Positions 18,509 to 27,102 of a DNA stretch of 64,000 nt are shown here, in pieces (within the stretch, counting starts at the first letter, position 1; each line of letters opens with the position of its first letter). The DNA is taken from assembly GCA_902777205.1 (NCBI GenBank), contig CACYSU010000006.1, forward strand, positions 33,599-97,598. Reading direction: 5' to 3'. The notes under the pieces are model-generated. The model saw only the letters and a list, made by a program, of their open reading frames with translations, was not told the DNA's origin and made no database searches. This stretch comes from an uncultured Rhodospirillales bacterium (lineage in GTDB: Bacteria; Pseudomonadota; Alphaproteobacteria; CAAGCB01; CAG-977). The position numbers and the translations under genes are program-made.

Positions 18509-19423
18509 ATGCGCCGCAGTCAACAGATATTTTTCACCGCTTTTCTGGCCGTTTTGATGACGGCCGGCGCCGCGTCCGCCAAAAAGGCGGCGGAAAAACC
18601 GCAGCAGGTCGAATTGACATCGGAAGGCGGGCTGGAATGGGACGCCAACAAAAAAACGCTGACGGCGGAAAAAAAGGCGCTGGTCGTGCGCGGCGACACG
18701 GCCATGGGGGCGGACAAAATCACCGCGTATTACAAGGACGGCGAAAACGGCCGCGACGGCGAGGTTTATCAGGTCAGGGCGTTCGGCAACATCGTCATCA
18801 CGACGCCGAAACAATCCGTTTGGGCGGATTCCGCGGTGTATGAAATTGAAAAATCGGTAATCATTCTTAAAGGAAATCCGGTTAAGCTGGTCGCCGGTCG
18901 TGAACAGTTGACCGCCAGAGTGTTGGAGCTGTGGCAAAACGAGGATATGGCCGTCGCGCGCCGCAGCGTCATGGCGCAAAAGGATGCGCGCCGGTTGGAA
19001 GCCGATGTCGTCAAAGCTTATTTCGTCAAGCGTGACGGCAAGTCGCAGGTCGAACGGTTTGAAGCCGAAAACAACGTCGTCATCACCAATGACAAGGAAA
19101 AGGTGCAGGGCGATTCCGGCGTCTATCTGGTGGATCGGGAAACGGCCACGCTGCAGGGAAACGTCAAAATTTCCCAGGGCAACAACTTTATCGTCGGCGA
19201 AGTCGCCGATATAAATATGAAAACGGGCGTCAGCCGCTTGCAAATGCAGACGGAAAAGGGTAAATCTAAAAAGCAGGTGCGCGGCGTTTTCGTTCCCGAC
19301 GGCAAACAAAAGCCGGTCAAGGCCGAAAAACGGCGGGCGCCGGACGCTTTAAAGGACAACAATGGTGACGGACGCAAAGAAAACAAAAAAATCCCCGACC
19401 CCGCAGCCGCAGGGGAACAATAA
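18509..19423 (+). CDS. lptA: LPS transport periplasmic bridge protein LptA (OstA-like)
   Basis: A 304-residue exported protein with a signal peptide cleaved after about residue 24 ([10 protein letters not shown]). Two OstA-type beta-jellyroll units are visible: [20 protein letters not shown] through [13 protein letters not shown], and [13 protein letters not shown] through [13 protein letters not shown]. LptA proteins line up across the periplasm to carry LPS. The C-terminal 60 residues are Lys/Arg/Pro-rich and disordered; the last 62 bases are shared with the lptB start in another frame. It is longer than E. coli LptA (185 residues). Confidence 0.92.
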   Translation: MRRSQQIFFTAFLAVLMTAGAASAKKAAEKPQQVELTSEGGLEWDANKKTLTAEKKALVVRGDTAMGADKITAYYKDGENGRDGEVYQVRAFGNIVITTPKQSVWADSAVYEIEKSVIILKGNPVKLVAGREQLTARVLELWQNEDMAVARRSVMAQKDARRLEADVVKAYFVKRDGKSQVERFEAENNVVITNDKEKVQGDSGVYLVDRETATLQGNVKISQGNNFIVGEVADINMKTGVSRLQMQTEKGKSKKQVRGVFVPDGKQKPVKAEKRRAPDALKDNNGDGRKENKKIPDPAAAGEQ

Positions 19424-20177
19424 CACCACGCCGCCGCGTCTGGCCGCTTCGACCGAAATGGGGCTGCGCGCCACCTGTCTGTCAAAGGCGTATAAAAAAC
19501 GTCCCGTCCTGCGCAACGTGTCGTTCAAGGTTGACCGCGGCGAGGCTGTCGGTCTGCTGGGGCCCAACGGCGCGGGGAAAACGACCTCCTTTTACTGCAT
19601 CACCGGTTTGATTACGCCCGATTCCGGCACCGTGACCGTGGACGGCGTCGATGTCACCGCTTTGCCGATGTACCGCCGCGCCCGTTTGGGAATCGGCTAT
19701 CTGCCGCAAGAGGCGTCCATTTTCCGCAGCCTGAACGTCGAAAACAACATCCGCGCGATTTTAGAGGTTGTCGAACCCCGTTGGGACCGGCGCGAAGAAA
19801 TGCTGGAAGAGCTGCTGAACGAATTTTCCATCGCCCATTTACGCCGCGCGCCGGCTTTGGCGTTGTCGGGGGGCGAACGCCGCCGCGTCGAAATCGCGCG
19901 CGCTCTGGCGTCGTCGCCGTCGTTCATTTTGCTGGACGAACCGCTGGCGGGGATCGACCCCATATCCGTGGGCGAAATCAGGGATCTGGTGTCCCATTTG
20001 AAACACCGCGGAATCGGCGTTTTGATCACCGACCACAACGTGCGCGAAACGCTGGACATCATCGACCGCGCCTATATTTTGCATGACGGCGTCGTTTTGA
20101 TGGAAGGCAACCCGCAGGATGTCATTCACCACGAAGATGTCCGCCGCGTCTATCTGGGCGAAAAATTCGCGCTTTAA
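19362..20177 (+). CDS. lptB: LPS export ABC transporter ATPase LptB
   Basis: The cytoplasmic ATPase that powers LPS extraction with LptFG. Walker A is [15 protein letters not shown]-loop [10 protein letters not shown], signature [16 protein letters not shown], Walker [14 protein letters not shown] and switch His in ITDHN. The ATG at 19362 overlaps lptA by 62 bases but has AAAGGA 7 bases upstream, while the internal ATG at 19458, which would give the E. coli-like 239 residues, has no ribosome-binding site. The extra 32 residues are Lys/Pro/Gln/Asn-rich and look disordered. Confidence 0.96.
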   Translation: MVTDAKKTKKSPTPQPQGNNNTTPPRLAASTEMGLRATCLSKAYKKRPVLRNVSFKVDRGEAVGLLGPNGAGKTTSFYCITGLITPDSGTVTVDGVDVTALPMYRRARLGIGYLPQEASIFRSLNVENNIRAILEVVEPRWDRREEMLEELLNEFSIAHLRRAPALALSGGERRRVEIARALASSPSFILLDEPLAGIDPISVGEIRDLVSHLKHRGIGVLITDHNVRETLDIIDRAYILHDGVVLMEGNPQDVIHHEDVRRVYLGEKFAL

Positions 20178-20198
20178 TCCGGCGCAAGGGGATGAACG

Positions 20199-21698
20199 AT
20201 GGCCATAACCCCCCGTTTGGATCTGCGGCAATCCCAAAATCTGGCGATGACGCCGCGGCTGCAGCAGGCGATCCGGCTGCTGCAGATGTCCGCACTGGAA
20301 TTGGAAACGGCCGTCACCGAGGAATTGGAGCAAAACCCTTTTTTGGAACGCGAGGGGAAAACGGACGGCGGCGATGATGTTGCCGCCGCGCCGGACGATG
20401 ATTCCGGATACGGCGAGCTTCCGGCTTTGATGGATTCGACGGGGCAGGAAGAGGCGCCGCCCGACACGAACGACGTTCCGACCGAGGACAGTTTTTACGA
20501 ACAGGCGGACGCGCCGGCGGAAACGCCGGACGAACCGTTCGATTTTTCAATGGACGGATGGACGGGGGCGGGCGCCGCCGGTTATGACGGCGAAGTTTCG
20601 GCCGTCGATTTGTGCGCCGCTCCGCGGATGTCCCTGCACGATTGGCTGGCGTCGCAGATCAATATGGCTTTCCGCGATGAAAACGACCGGCGGGCGGCTT
20701 TTGTTTTGCTGGAACGGCTGGACGCGAACGGGTGGTTGGCCGACACGGCGCCGGACATCCTGCCGCCGGAAACGGCCGCGCGGATTCTGCCCGTGCTGCA
20801 GGGATTTTCCCCGACGGGGGTTTTCGCCCGCAATCTGGCCGAATGTCTGGCGATCCAGCTGCGGGAAAACGACCGGCTCGACCCCGCCATGGCGGCGATG
20901 CTGGAGCATTTGGATCTGGTCGCCGCCCGCGAATACAAAAAGCTGTCGAAACTGTGCGGCGTGGACGGGGACGACATCGCGGACATGGTCGCGGAGATCC
21001 GGCGGCTGAACCCGAAACCGGCCGGCGCGTACGACGCGGCAACGCCCGCCGCCGTGATTCCCGACGTGCTGGTGCGCCGCGGAAAGACGGGGGATTTCAT
21101 CGTCGAACTGAACCAATCCGTTTTGCCGCGCGTGCTGATCAACCGCACTTACGCGGCGGAGGTGGCGCGGGCGGCCGGAAAGGACAAGGCGGCCAAAAAA
21201 TTCCTGTCGCAGCATTTGTCCGCCGCGAACTGGCTGGTCAAAGCGTTGAATCAGCGCGCGGAAACGGTGTTGAAGGTCGCGTCCGAAATCGTCGAACGCC
21301 AGCGGGAGTTTTTTTTGAACGGCGAACGGGCGTTGAAACCCATGGTGCTGCGCGACGTGGCCGAGGCCGCCGGTCTGCACGAAAGCACGGTCAGCCGCGT
21401 GACGGCGCAAAAGTATCTGGCGTGCGCGCGCGGCGTGTTTGAACTGAAATACTTTTTTTCGCAGGGGCTGGAAACGCGCGGCGGCGACGATCAGGTGTCG
21501 GCGCAGGCCGTCCGCGGCCGGATCAGAGAGCTGATCGACGCGGAAACGCCGCAAAACGTCCTGTCCGACGAAGATGTCGTCGCGCTGCTGAAACGCGAAA
21601 ACATCGAAATCGCGCGGCGCACCGTCGCCAAATACCGCGAAGCCATGGGCATCCCGACATCCGCGCGGCGCAAACGCGACAAACGGCTGAAAGCTTGA
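20199..21698 (+). CDS. rpoN: RNA polymerase sigma-54 factor
   Basis: Sigma-54 directs RNA polymerase to -24/-12 promoters and needs enhancer-binding ATPases. The 499 residues contain the N-terminal Gln/Leu-rich region I (LDLRQSQNLAMTPRLQQAI), an acidic region II (about 45-120), the core-binding region III, the helix-turn-helix (DVAEAAGLHESTVSRVTAQK) and the RpoN box in its usual place (ARRTVAKYREAMGIP). It lies 21 bases after lptB and upstream of hpf and ptsN, the usual proteobacterial order. No sigma-54 activator gene is in the window. Confidence 0.97.
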   Translation: MAITPRLDLRQSQNLAMTPRLQQAIRLLQMSALELETAVTEELEQNPFLEREGKTDGGDDVAAAPDDDSGYGELPALMDSTGQEEAPPDTNDVPTEDSFYEQADAPAETPDEPFDFSMDGWTGAGAAGYDGEVSAVDLCAAPRMSLHDWLASQINMAFRDENDRRAAFVLLERLDANGWLADTAPDILPPETAARILPVLQGFSPTGVFARNLAECLAIQLRENDRLDPAMAAMLEHLDLVAAREYKKLSKLCGVDGDDIADMVAEIRRLNPKPAGAYDAATPAAVIPDVLVRRGKTGDFIVELNQSVLPRVLINRTYAAEVARAAGKDKAAKKFLSQHLSAANWLVKALNQRAETVLKVASEIVERQREFFLNGERALKPMVLRDVAEAAGLHESTVSRVTAQKYLACARGVFELKYFFSQGLETRGGDDQVSAQAVRGRIRELIDAETPQNVLSDEDVVALLKRENIEIARRTVAKYREAMGIPTSARRKRDKRLKA

Positions 21699-21725
21699 AT
21701 TTTCCCGCCGGAGTGTAACATTTTC

Positions 21726-21754
21726 TTGACTTACGGCGCATAGGGTCGTACCTT
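21726..21754 (+). promoter_or_regulatory. Putative hpf-ptsN promoter
   Basis: CTTGACT with TTGACT as -35 (21726-21731), a 17-base spacer and a weak -10 TACCTT (21749-21754), 60 bases before the hpf ATG. The -35 is good and the -10 poor. It would let hpf be expressed apart from rpoN. Confidence 0.4.
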
Positions 21755-21813
21755 TTCGTTTCAGGCGGAAAATCCGCTAAGGTTTTTAACTTTTAACAAA
21801 CGAGAACGGCACT

Positions 21814-22374
21814 ATGAAAATTGCTATTACAGGGAAACAGATCGACATCGGTACCAGTCTGCGCTCTTATGTCGAAGAACGCATCGAAAATACCGTCAAA
21901 AAGTATTTTGACACGCCTTTGAACGCTTCCGTCGCTTTTTCAAAAGAAGGCAACCTCATCAAAGCGGACATCTCCGCCCACCCGATGAGCAGCGTTTTGA
22001 TTCAGGGTTCCTCCTCGAACGCCGACGCCTACGCCGCCTTTGACGCCGCCAACGACCGCATCGCCAAACAGCTGCAGCGTTACAAAAAACGCCTGACCGA
22101 CCACAAGGCGACCGCCGAAACGGTCAACTTCGCCGTGATCGAACCGGAAAAGGAAGCGGACGAAGATTCCCTGCCGCAGGATGAATCCGCGCCCGTCGTC
22201 GTCGCCGAAATGCAGTCCGAACTGCCGCTGTGCACGGTCAGCGGCGCCGTCATGCGCATGGATTTGGCCGATCTGCCCGCTTTGATGTTCAGAAACATCG
22301 CCCACGGCGGTTTGAACATGGTTTACCGCCGCGCCGACGGCAACATCGGTTGGGTCGATCCGCAGGCGAACTGA
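21814..22374 (+). CDS. hpf: Ribosome hibernation promoting factor, long form
   Basis: Long HPF dimerises 70S ribosomes into inactive 100S particles in stationary phase. The 186 residues have the N-terminal S30AE domain (1-105; MKIAITGKQIDIGTSLRSYVEERI, YKKRLTDHK) and the C-terminal dimerisation domain (about 130-186; PALMFRNIAHGGLNMVYRRADGNIGWVDP). AAACGAGAA lies before the ATG. It is 115 bases after rpoN with its own likely promoter and 7 bases before ptsN. Confidence 0.96.
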   Translation: MKIAITGKQIDIGTSLRSYVEERIENTVKKYFDTPLNASVAFSKEGNLIKADISAHPMSSVLIQGSSSNADAYAAFDAANDRIAKQLQRYKKRLTDHKATAETVNFAVIEPEKEADEDSLPQDESAPVVVAEMQSELPLCTVSGAVMRMDLADLPALMFRNIAHGGLNMVYRRADGNIGWVDPQAN

Positions 22375-22381
22375 GGCTGAC

Positions 22382-22837
22382 GTGCTGATTTCGGATTTGT
22401 TGACGCCGCAGACGATCATTCCCGATCTGAAAGCGACAAGCAAAAAGCAGGCGTTGCAGGAAATGGCGTCTTTCGCGGCTGAACAGCTGGGGTTGGAAGA
22501 CCGCGTCATTCTGGACGTTTTGCTGGAACGCGAACGTTTGGGATCGACGGGCGTCGGCCACGGCGTCGCCATTCCGCACGGCAAAATGACGGATTTGGAC
22601 AAGCTGTATGTCCAATTCGCCCGCCTGTCGTCGCCGGTCGATTTTGATTCGCCGGACGGACGCCCCGTGGATTTGATGCTTTTGCTGCTGACGCCGGAAA
22701 ACGCGGGCGGGGATCATTTGACCGCCTTGGCCAAGGCGTCGCGGTTGTTGCGCGATGAAAAGGTTTGCACCATGCTGCGCGGCAGCGATAACGCCGAAGC
22801 GATCTATTCCGCGATCATGGAAAGCGAACAGGTCTGA
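22382..22837 (+). CDS. ptsN: Nitrogen-PTS enzyme IIA (PtsN)
   Basis: A cytoplasmic regulatory phosphocarrier of the PTS-Ntr chain (EINtr-NPr-EIIANtr), linked to nitrogen, potassium and envelope control. The 151 residues form a PTS EIIA type-2 domain with the phospho-acceptor His in GVGHGVAIPHGK. It starts at GTG (22382), 7 bases after hpf. A strong terminator follows, closing the block that began at the RNase D-like gene. Confidence 0.95.
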   Translation: MLISDLLTPQTIIPDLKATSKKQALQEMASFAAEQLGLEDRVILDVLLERERLGSTGVGHGVAIPHGKMTDLDKLYVQFARLSSPVDFDSPDGRPVDLMLLLLTPENAGGDHLTALAKASRLLRDEKVCTMLRGSDNAEAIYSAIMESEQV

Positions 22838-22858
22838 AAACGTTTTTTATTTCAAGGG

Positions 22859-22898
22859 CAAAACCGATGGCGTTTTTCGCTGTCGGTTTTGTTTTTTT
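22859..22898 (+). terminator. Terminator of the lpt-rpoN-ptsN block
   Basis: caaaaccga (22859-22867) pairs with tcggttttg (22883-22891); an inner stem tggcg/cgctg extends it, and seven T residues follow. Confidence 0.88.
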
Positions 22899-22950
22899 AT
22901 GCCCGTTTTCCGCAATCGGACGGATTTTGAAAAAAATGCAAAATAAAGTG

Positions 22951-22979
22951 TTGACATTTGCGCCGGATTGGGGAATATT
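22951..22979 (+). promoter_or_regulatory. Promoter of tRNA-Ala
   Basis: A perfect TTGACA (22951-22956), 17-base spacer and AATATT (22974-22979), 12 bases before the tRNA 5' end. Confidence 0.7.
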
Positions 22980-22991
22980 ACAAACCGTCGT

Positions 22992-23067
22992 GGGGGTGTA
23001 GCTCAGCTGGGAGAGCGACGCGTTCGCAATGCGTAGGTCAGGAGTTCGATCCTCCTCATCTCCACCA
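22992..23067 (+). tRNA. tRNA-Ala (anticodon CGC)
   Basis: The acceptor GGGGGTG pairs with CATCTCC and includes the G3-U70 wobble that specifies alanine; ACCA is encoded. The anticodon arm ACGCG-TTCGCAA-TGCGT gives CGC, which reads GCG codons. 76 nt including CCA, with D-arm GCTCagctgggaGAGC and T-loop GTTCGATCC. Confidence 0.96.
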
Positions 23068-23068
23068 T

Positions 23069-23104
23069 AAGAAAGCCGCAGGTGAAAATCTGCGGCTTTC
23101 TTAT
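23069..23104 (+). terminator. Terminator after tRNA-Ala
   Basis: A perfect 13-bp stem, aagaaagccgcag (23069-23081) with ctgcggctttctt (23090-23102), 8-base loop. The T-tract is short and partly within the stem. Confidence 0.75.
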
Positions 23105-23117
23105 ATGCGGGGAAACA

Positions 23118-24002
23118 ATGCACGATATTTGGAATCCGTGGCACGGCTGCGTGAAAAAAAGCGAAGGCTGCGCCCACTGCTATATGTATTTTCTGGATGC
23201 CAAGCGCGGAATGGACGGATCGCGCGTGTTCAAAGTGCAAAACAATTTCGACTATCCGCTGGCCAAGGACAGATCCGGAAACTATAAAATCAAAAGCGGC
23301 GAACATATCCGCGTGTGCATGACCTCCGATTTCTTTTTGCCGCAGGCGGACGAATGGCGCGCCGACGCGTGGCGCGTCATCAAACAACGGCCGGATGTCG
23401 TGTTCTTTTTGCTGACCAAGCGTCCCGAACGCGCGGCGGATTGTCTGCCGCCGGATTGGGGTGACGGCTGGGAAAACGTGTTTTTCAACGTGACGTGCGA
23501 AAATCAGGCGCGCGCGGACGAACGGATACCGGTTTTGTTCGACTTGCCGTTCAAGCACAAGGGGATTATGGCCGCGCCGTTCATCGGGGCGGTTTCGATC
23601 GCGCGGTATCTGCCCGCGGGACAGATCGAACAAGTGCTGGCGGGCGGTGAAAATTACGACGGGGCGCGGCCGCTGCGCTATGAATGGGTGAAAAGCCTGC
23701 GCGACGAATGCGCGGCGGCGAACGTGACGTTCTGCTTTGTCGAAACGGGGACGAACTTTGTCAAGGACGGCAAGACCTACCATATGCCGGACAAGGCGTT
23801 GCAAAGCCGGATGGCGTTCAAATCCGGATTGGGGTTCAAGGGCAAACCGATTGATTTCAAACTGATGTTTCCGCAGCCGTCGCTGTTCGCGGCGGCGGAG
23901 CGTTACAAACCGTTTTTCGGAAAACAGTGCGCGGAATGCGGGCGGCGGATATGCTGCAACGGGTGTTCGCGGTGCGGCGCGTGCGGCGGCGAAAAGGCTT
24001 AA
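23118..24002 (+). CDS. DUF5131 / phage Gp37-Gp68-type protein with radical-SAM-like Cys cluster
   Basis: 294 residues of the PF07505 family. The N-terminal motif WNPWHGCVKKSEGCAHCY has the C-x7-C-x2-C spacing typical of the family and resembles an iron-sulfur radical-SAM site. VCMTSDFFLPQADEWR, FLLTKRPER and NVTCENQARAD are further family signatures, and LAGGENYDGARPLRYEWV is the conserved C-terminal motif. The last 30 residues hold an extra cluster of seven Cys, likely metal binding. Start at ATG 23118 with GGGGAAA upstream; an in-frame start at 23082 sits inside the terminator. The family name comes from phage, but no other phage gene is nearby. Its molecular role is unsettled. The 3' end overlaps flaF by 4 bases, convergently. 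Confidence 0.88.
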   Translation: MHDIWNPWHGCVKKSEGCAHCYMYFLDAKRGMDGSRVFKVQNNFDYPLAKDRSGNYKIKSGEHIRVCMTSDFFLPQADEWRADAWRVIKQRPDVVFFLLTKRPERAADCLPPDWGDGWENVFFNVTCENQARADERIPVLFDLPFKHKGIMAAPFIGAVSIARYLPAGQIEQVLAGGENYDGARPLRYEWVKSLRDECAAANVTFCFVETGTNFVKDGKTYHMPDKALQSRMAFKSGLGFKGKPIDFKLMFPQPSLFAAAERYKPFFGKQCAECGRRICCNGCSRCGACGGEKA

Positions 24003-24403
24003 CCCTGCGCGGGGGCGGCGGATTCGGCCTGTTGGGCGCGGCGCAGGCTCTGTTCGTTCAAACCGCGGGCGATGTTCATGTTGATGTTGATCAGGATGTC
24101 CAGCGATTTGGCTTCGGGTTTGGCCATGACGGCAAACGTGTGTTTGAAAATGAAATGCGCCAGATTAAAGATGTTCTGCTTGATTTCAACGGGCAGGGGG
24201 TTGGATTCCTCGGTCGCGCCGGTCACCAAAATCGTCCACAGCTTCCGGTTCAAATCCAATGCTTCGTTCAATTCGGCGACGGGGACGGGCCAGCGTTCCT
24301 TGATGCCGTTCAGGCGCGACGCCGTGCGGATCAGCGCGCGGGCTTCCAATTCGTTTTGCGGCATGGCGGAGGATTCGGTGGTCATATACGGGTTGGTGTT
24401 CAT
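23999..24403 (-). CDS. flaF: Flagellar biosynthesis regulator FlaF
   Basis: 134 residues. The segment ALDLNRKLWTILVTGATEESNPLP followed by IKQNIFNLAHFIFKHT and the C-terminal INMNIARGL match FlaF, an alphaproteobacterial protein that works with FlbT to set flagellin translation and secretion. AAGGAG lies 6-7 bases before the ATG. Unusually, it stands alone: flagellin, flbT and hook genes are absent here, and only fliN, about 19.6 kb away, is another flagellar gene in the window. Confidence 0.88.
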   Translation of the reverse strand: MNTNPYMTTESSAMPQNELEARALIRTASRLNGIKERWPVPVAELNEALDLNRKLWTILVTGATEESNPLPVEIKQNIFNLAHFIFKHTFAVMAKPEAKSLDILININMNIARGLNEQSLRRAQQAESAAPAQG

Positions 24404-24545
24404 GGGGCGCTCCTTGGGAAAAAACAGAATCAGGATAACCTAAAGTGTGTTAAAAATCAAAAAACTTTGCTAGATTATAGAAATGAAAAGATTAAGGATG
24501 CGTTGAACCCGACGACGCGTTTTTCATAAAACAAGGATGAAGCAC

Positions 24546-25493
24546 ATGAAAAAAACACGGATTTTTCTGACGATTCTGGCCGCCGCCCTTTTCGCCGCGC
24601 AAACCGCCGCCGCCGCGCCCGCCGCCAAAAAGCGCAGCCCGTATCCGGTTGACGATTGCGGCGCCAGCAACAACGGGCAGGATTTCCGCATCGCCGGTTT
24701 CAAGGATTACCCGCCGTTTTCGTGGGCGGAGCTGGATCAAACCTTTTTGCGGGACACCGGCGGCGAACGCTACGCCTATCACGGATTCGTCCTCGACCCG
24801 CTGAAACAGGCGCTGAAAGACATCAATGTCATTCATGTCAAGGAATTGGCGTTCGACACGTTCAACGACGCGCAGCGCAGCGTTTTGCACGGCAAGGTCG
24901 ATCTGTTGTTTTCCAGTTATTACGTGGACGAAGGCAAATCGGGGCAGGATTACATCTATCCCGCCTATTTCGGCAACCCGTTCATCGCCGTTTCCAGAAA
25001 AACGAAACCGGTTGACGTTCAGGACATTTCCGAATTGAAAGGGCTGAAAGGCGTCGTCCGGCGCGAAGAGGAGGTCGAACCGCTGATTCGCGGATTGCTG
25101 CCGACGGATACGAAACTGGTCGTCGTGGACGGGCCGCAGGACGCGTTTAAAATGCTGTTGTCCGGCGACGCCGATTTCATGATCACCAGCCCTTACGCCG
25201 CCGACGCGGAGGCAAAGCGTTTTCAGGTCAAGGACAAACTGCATTTCGGCAAAAAGGTGTTGCGCCACATCAAATACTTTATGGCGTTTTCCAAAATGTC
25301 GCCGTGCCGTCCGTACAAAGGCGTGTTCGCGCAAAAATTCAACGAACGCTTTAAAAACAAAGAGGAAGTGGAAAAGCTGATCCACAAATACATCGACATC
25401 TGGGTGGAACGCCACGCCGGCGAACCGCCGTTGGAATACACGCCGGCCGCGGACGGGCAAGCGGGCGGACAAGGACAGACGGGCGGGCAATAA
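24546..25493 (+). CDS. Periplasmic solute-binding protein, family 3-like
   Basis: 315 residues with a signal peptide (MKKTRIFLTILAAALFAAQTAAAA). The mature part follows the family 3 pattern: IAGFKDYPPFSWAEL (first strand and ligand loop), GFVLDPLKQAL, a KVDLLFSSYYVDEGK segment, and the second lobe from GLKGVVRREEEVEP with LLSGDADFMITS. Such proteins bind amino acids or similar small ligands for ABC importers or act as sensors. No permease or ATPase gene is adjacent, so it is an orphan. The second ATG (24546) is preferred over 24537 because AAGGA then has normal spacing. The C-terminal tail is Gly/Gln-rich. Confidence 0.82.
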   Translation: MKKTRIFLTILAAALFAAQTAAAAPAAKKRSPYPVDDCGASNNGQDFRIAGFKDYPPFSWAELDQTFLRDTGGERYAYHGFVLDPLKQALKDINVIHVKELAFDTFNDAQRSVLHGKVDLLFSSYYVDEGKSGQDYIYPAYFGNPFIAVSRKTKPVDVQDISELKGLKGVVRREEEVEPLIRGLLPTDTKLVVVDGPQDAFKMLLSGDADFMITSPYAADAEAKRFQVKDKLHFGKKVLRHIKYFMAFSKMSPCRPYKGVFAQKFNERFKNKEEVEKLIHKYIDIWVERHAGEPPLEYTPAADGQAGGQGQTGGQ

Positions 25494-25512
25494 AACGCGC
25501 CGCGTGACAAAA

Positions 25513-25550
25513 AAAAGCCCCTTGGCCGGCGACGGTCAAGGGGTTGTCTT
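25513..25550. terminator. Bidirectional terminator between solute-binding protein and adenosine deaminase genes
   Basis: ccccttggcc (25518-25527) and ggtcaagggg (25534-25543) pair with one G-T wobble; an A-run precedes and a T-rich stretch follows, fitting both converging genes. Confidence 0.85.
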
Positions 25551-25564
25551 TTGCGTTCAACGAA

Positions 25565-26836
25565 TCAGCGGTTGTGCGCCTGTTTGGCAAACAGAGCCAT
25601 ACGGGACGCGCGCATCGCGTTCATCGTTTTGGCGCGCCGCTGCTGGATTTCCATTTTCTTGGCGACCTTTTCGCCTTCGGCGACGCGGGTTTCCAAACGC
25701 TGTTTCAGGTACGGATTTTTCGCGTTGTCGGCCAGCTCTTTCATTTCCTTGCGGTCGTCGGCCGTCATGGTTTTATAGACGTTTTCCTTGATCTGCTTGC
25801 GCGTTTTCACGTCGGCGAACGAATTTTCAACCGCGCACAGCGTGATATCCAGCATTTCGGCCTTGGAAAATCCGAATTCCTTCGCGCTGATGCGGTGTTC
25901 CTTGCCCGTGCGGGTGCCGAAAATGCCGCCGTCGTCGGGGTTGATGGAAATGCGCACGCCCGCGTCGTACAGCTTGCGCGCCGGATGGTTCGCCAGATCG
26001 CCTTTCAAATCCGTGACCAGAATGCGGTTGGATGTCGGGCAGACCTCAACCATGATGTTCTTTTCCGCCAATTCCTTGACCAAAGCGGGGTCTTGCGGCG
26101 CGGAAACGCCGTGGCCGATGCGGGACGCGCCCAGATTGACGGCGTCGCGGATGCTTTCGGGGCCGCGGATCTCGCCGGCGTGGACGGCCAGTTTCAATCC
26201 GGCGGATTTGGCGATCGACAAAGCTTCGGCGAAATCCTTGAATTCACCGGCGCGTTCGTTGCCCGCGATGCCGAATCCCGTCACCAGCGGATGCGGATTG
26301 TCGCGCACGAATTTGGCAACCTCCGTTACGTTTTCGGCGCCCAGATTGCGCACGCCCGTCGCGACGAAACGGGTTTCCAGTCCGGTTTCCTCTTTGACCT
26401 CGTCAACGGCGCGGGTCATCGCGTCCAGCATGGCGTGATAGCGCGGGGCGGACAGCTCGGCCTTGCCCGTTTCGGGGTTGACTTCGGTCGCCATGTGCAT
26501 GGGGGAAACGATCAGTTCCGCGTAAACGCCGCCCTCGGCCGCGTTTTTGGACAGGTAATCCTTTGTCACGTCGTAATAATCCTGCGGCGTGCGCATCAAA
26601 TCGGCGACGGTGTCGTAAGTGTTGATGAAAGCCCAGAAATCGCTTTCGTCATAAGCGTACCGCCCGTTCGGGAAATCGCTTTTGTTGTATTCGCCGTCCT
26701 TCATCACGAAATTTTCGGGCAGCTTGACATGATGGCGCTGCGCCAGTTTTTCCGCCATTTCCGGCGTGACGGTTCCTTCGATATGTTCGTGCAGGGTCGC
26801 CTTGGGCAGATCCGCCGTATTGAATTCCTGTGTCAT
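25565..26836 (-). CDS. add: Adenosine deaminase with helical C-terminal extension
   Basis: Hydrolytic deamination of adenosine or a related purine, in the cytoplasm. The 423-residue protein has the metal-dependent amidohydrolase motifs in order: LHEHIEGT (metal His pair) near 15, HAGEIRGPESI (His and catalytic Glu) near 220, IGHGVSAPQDP near 250, VCPTSN near 278 and SINPDDGGIFG near 312. The last 80 or so residues are highly charged helices (from VKTRKQIKENVYKTM) beyond the usual 330-350 residue enzyme, with a Met/Arg/Gln-rich end. GGAAGGTGG precedes the ATG. Adenine or N6-modified substrates are alternatives that sequence alone cannot exclude. Confidence 0.88.
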   Translation of the reverse strand: MTQEFNTADLPKATLHEHIEGTVTPEMAEKLAQRHHVKLPENFVMKDGEYNKSDFPNGRYAYDESDFWAFINTYDTVADLMRTPQDYYDVTKDYLSKNAAEGGVYAELIVSPMHMATEVNPETGKAELSAPRYHAMLDAMTRAVDEVKEETGLETRFVATGVRNLGAENVTEVAKFVRDNPHPLVTGFGIAGNERAGEFKDFAEALSIAKSAGLKLAVHAGEIRGPESIRDAVNLGASRIGHGVSAPQDPALVKELAEKNIMVEVCPTSNRILVTDLKGDLANHPARKLYDAGVRISINPDDGGIFGTRTGKEHRISAKEFGFSKAEMLDITLCAVENSFADVKTRKQIKENVYKTMTADDRKEMKELADNAKNPYLKQRLETRVAEGEKVAKKMEIQQRRAKTMNAMRASRMALFAKQAHNR

Positions 26837-26869
26837 TTTCCACCTTCCGGAGCCTTTAACGACTCTCTA

Positions 26870-26875
26870 ATTATA
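26870..26875 (-). promoter_or_regulatory. -10 element upstream of adenosine deaminase
   Basis: A perfect TATAAT on the minus strand, 34 bases before the ATG at 26836. The -35 region (around ATTAAG) is weak. Confidence 0.4.
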
Positions 26876-27102
26876 GTTACACTTATAATCTTCTTAATCC
26901 GGTAGAATACCCTGTTCCTTTGCGGTTGTCAACAATTTGTCCAGTTTGTCCACAACTTTTTTTTCAAAGGCTTTGTCCGCGCCGGATTTTGCGAAAACGC
27001 CGCGCGGTTTTTTCTGAAAAACTGTTTTCCAAAGTCTGCTTGCGATTTCAAACGCGCCCCTGTAATATAAAGCCGTTGTTTTTTTTATGCGGAGTGGGGG
27101 AT

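Noticed and set aside
23118..24002. Prophage remnant because of the Gp37/Gp68 family name
   Set aside because: The family is widespread in bacterial chromosomes, and no integrase, capsid, terminase or tail gene is near.
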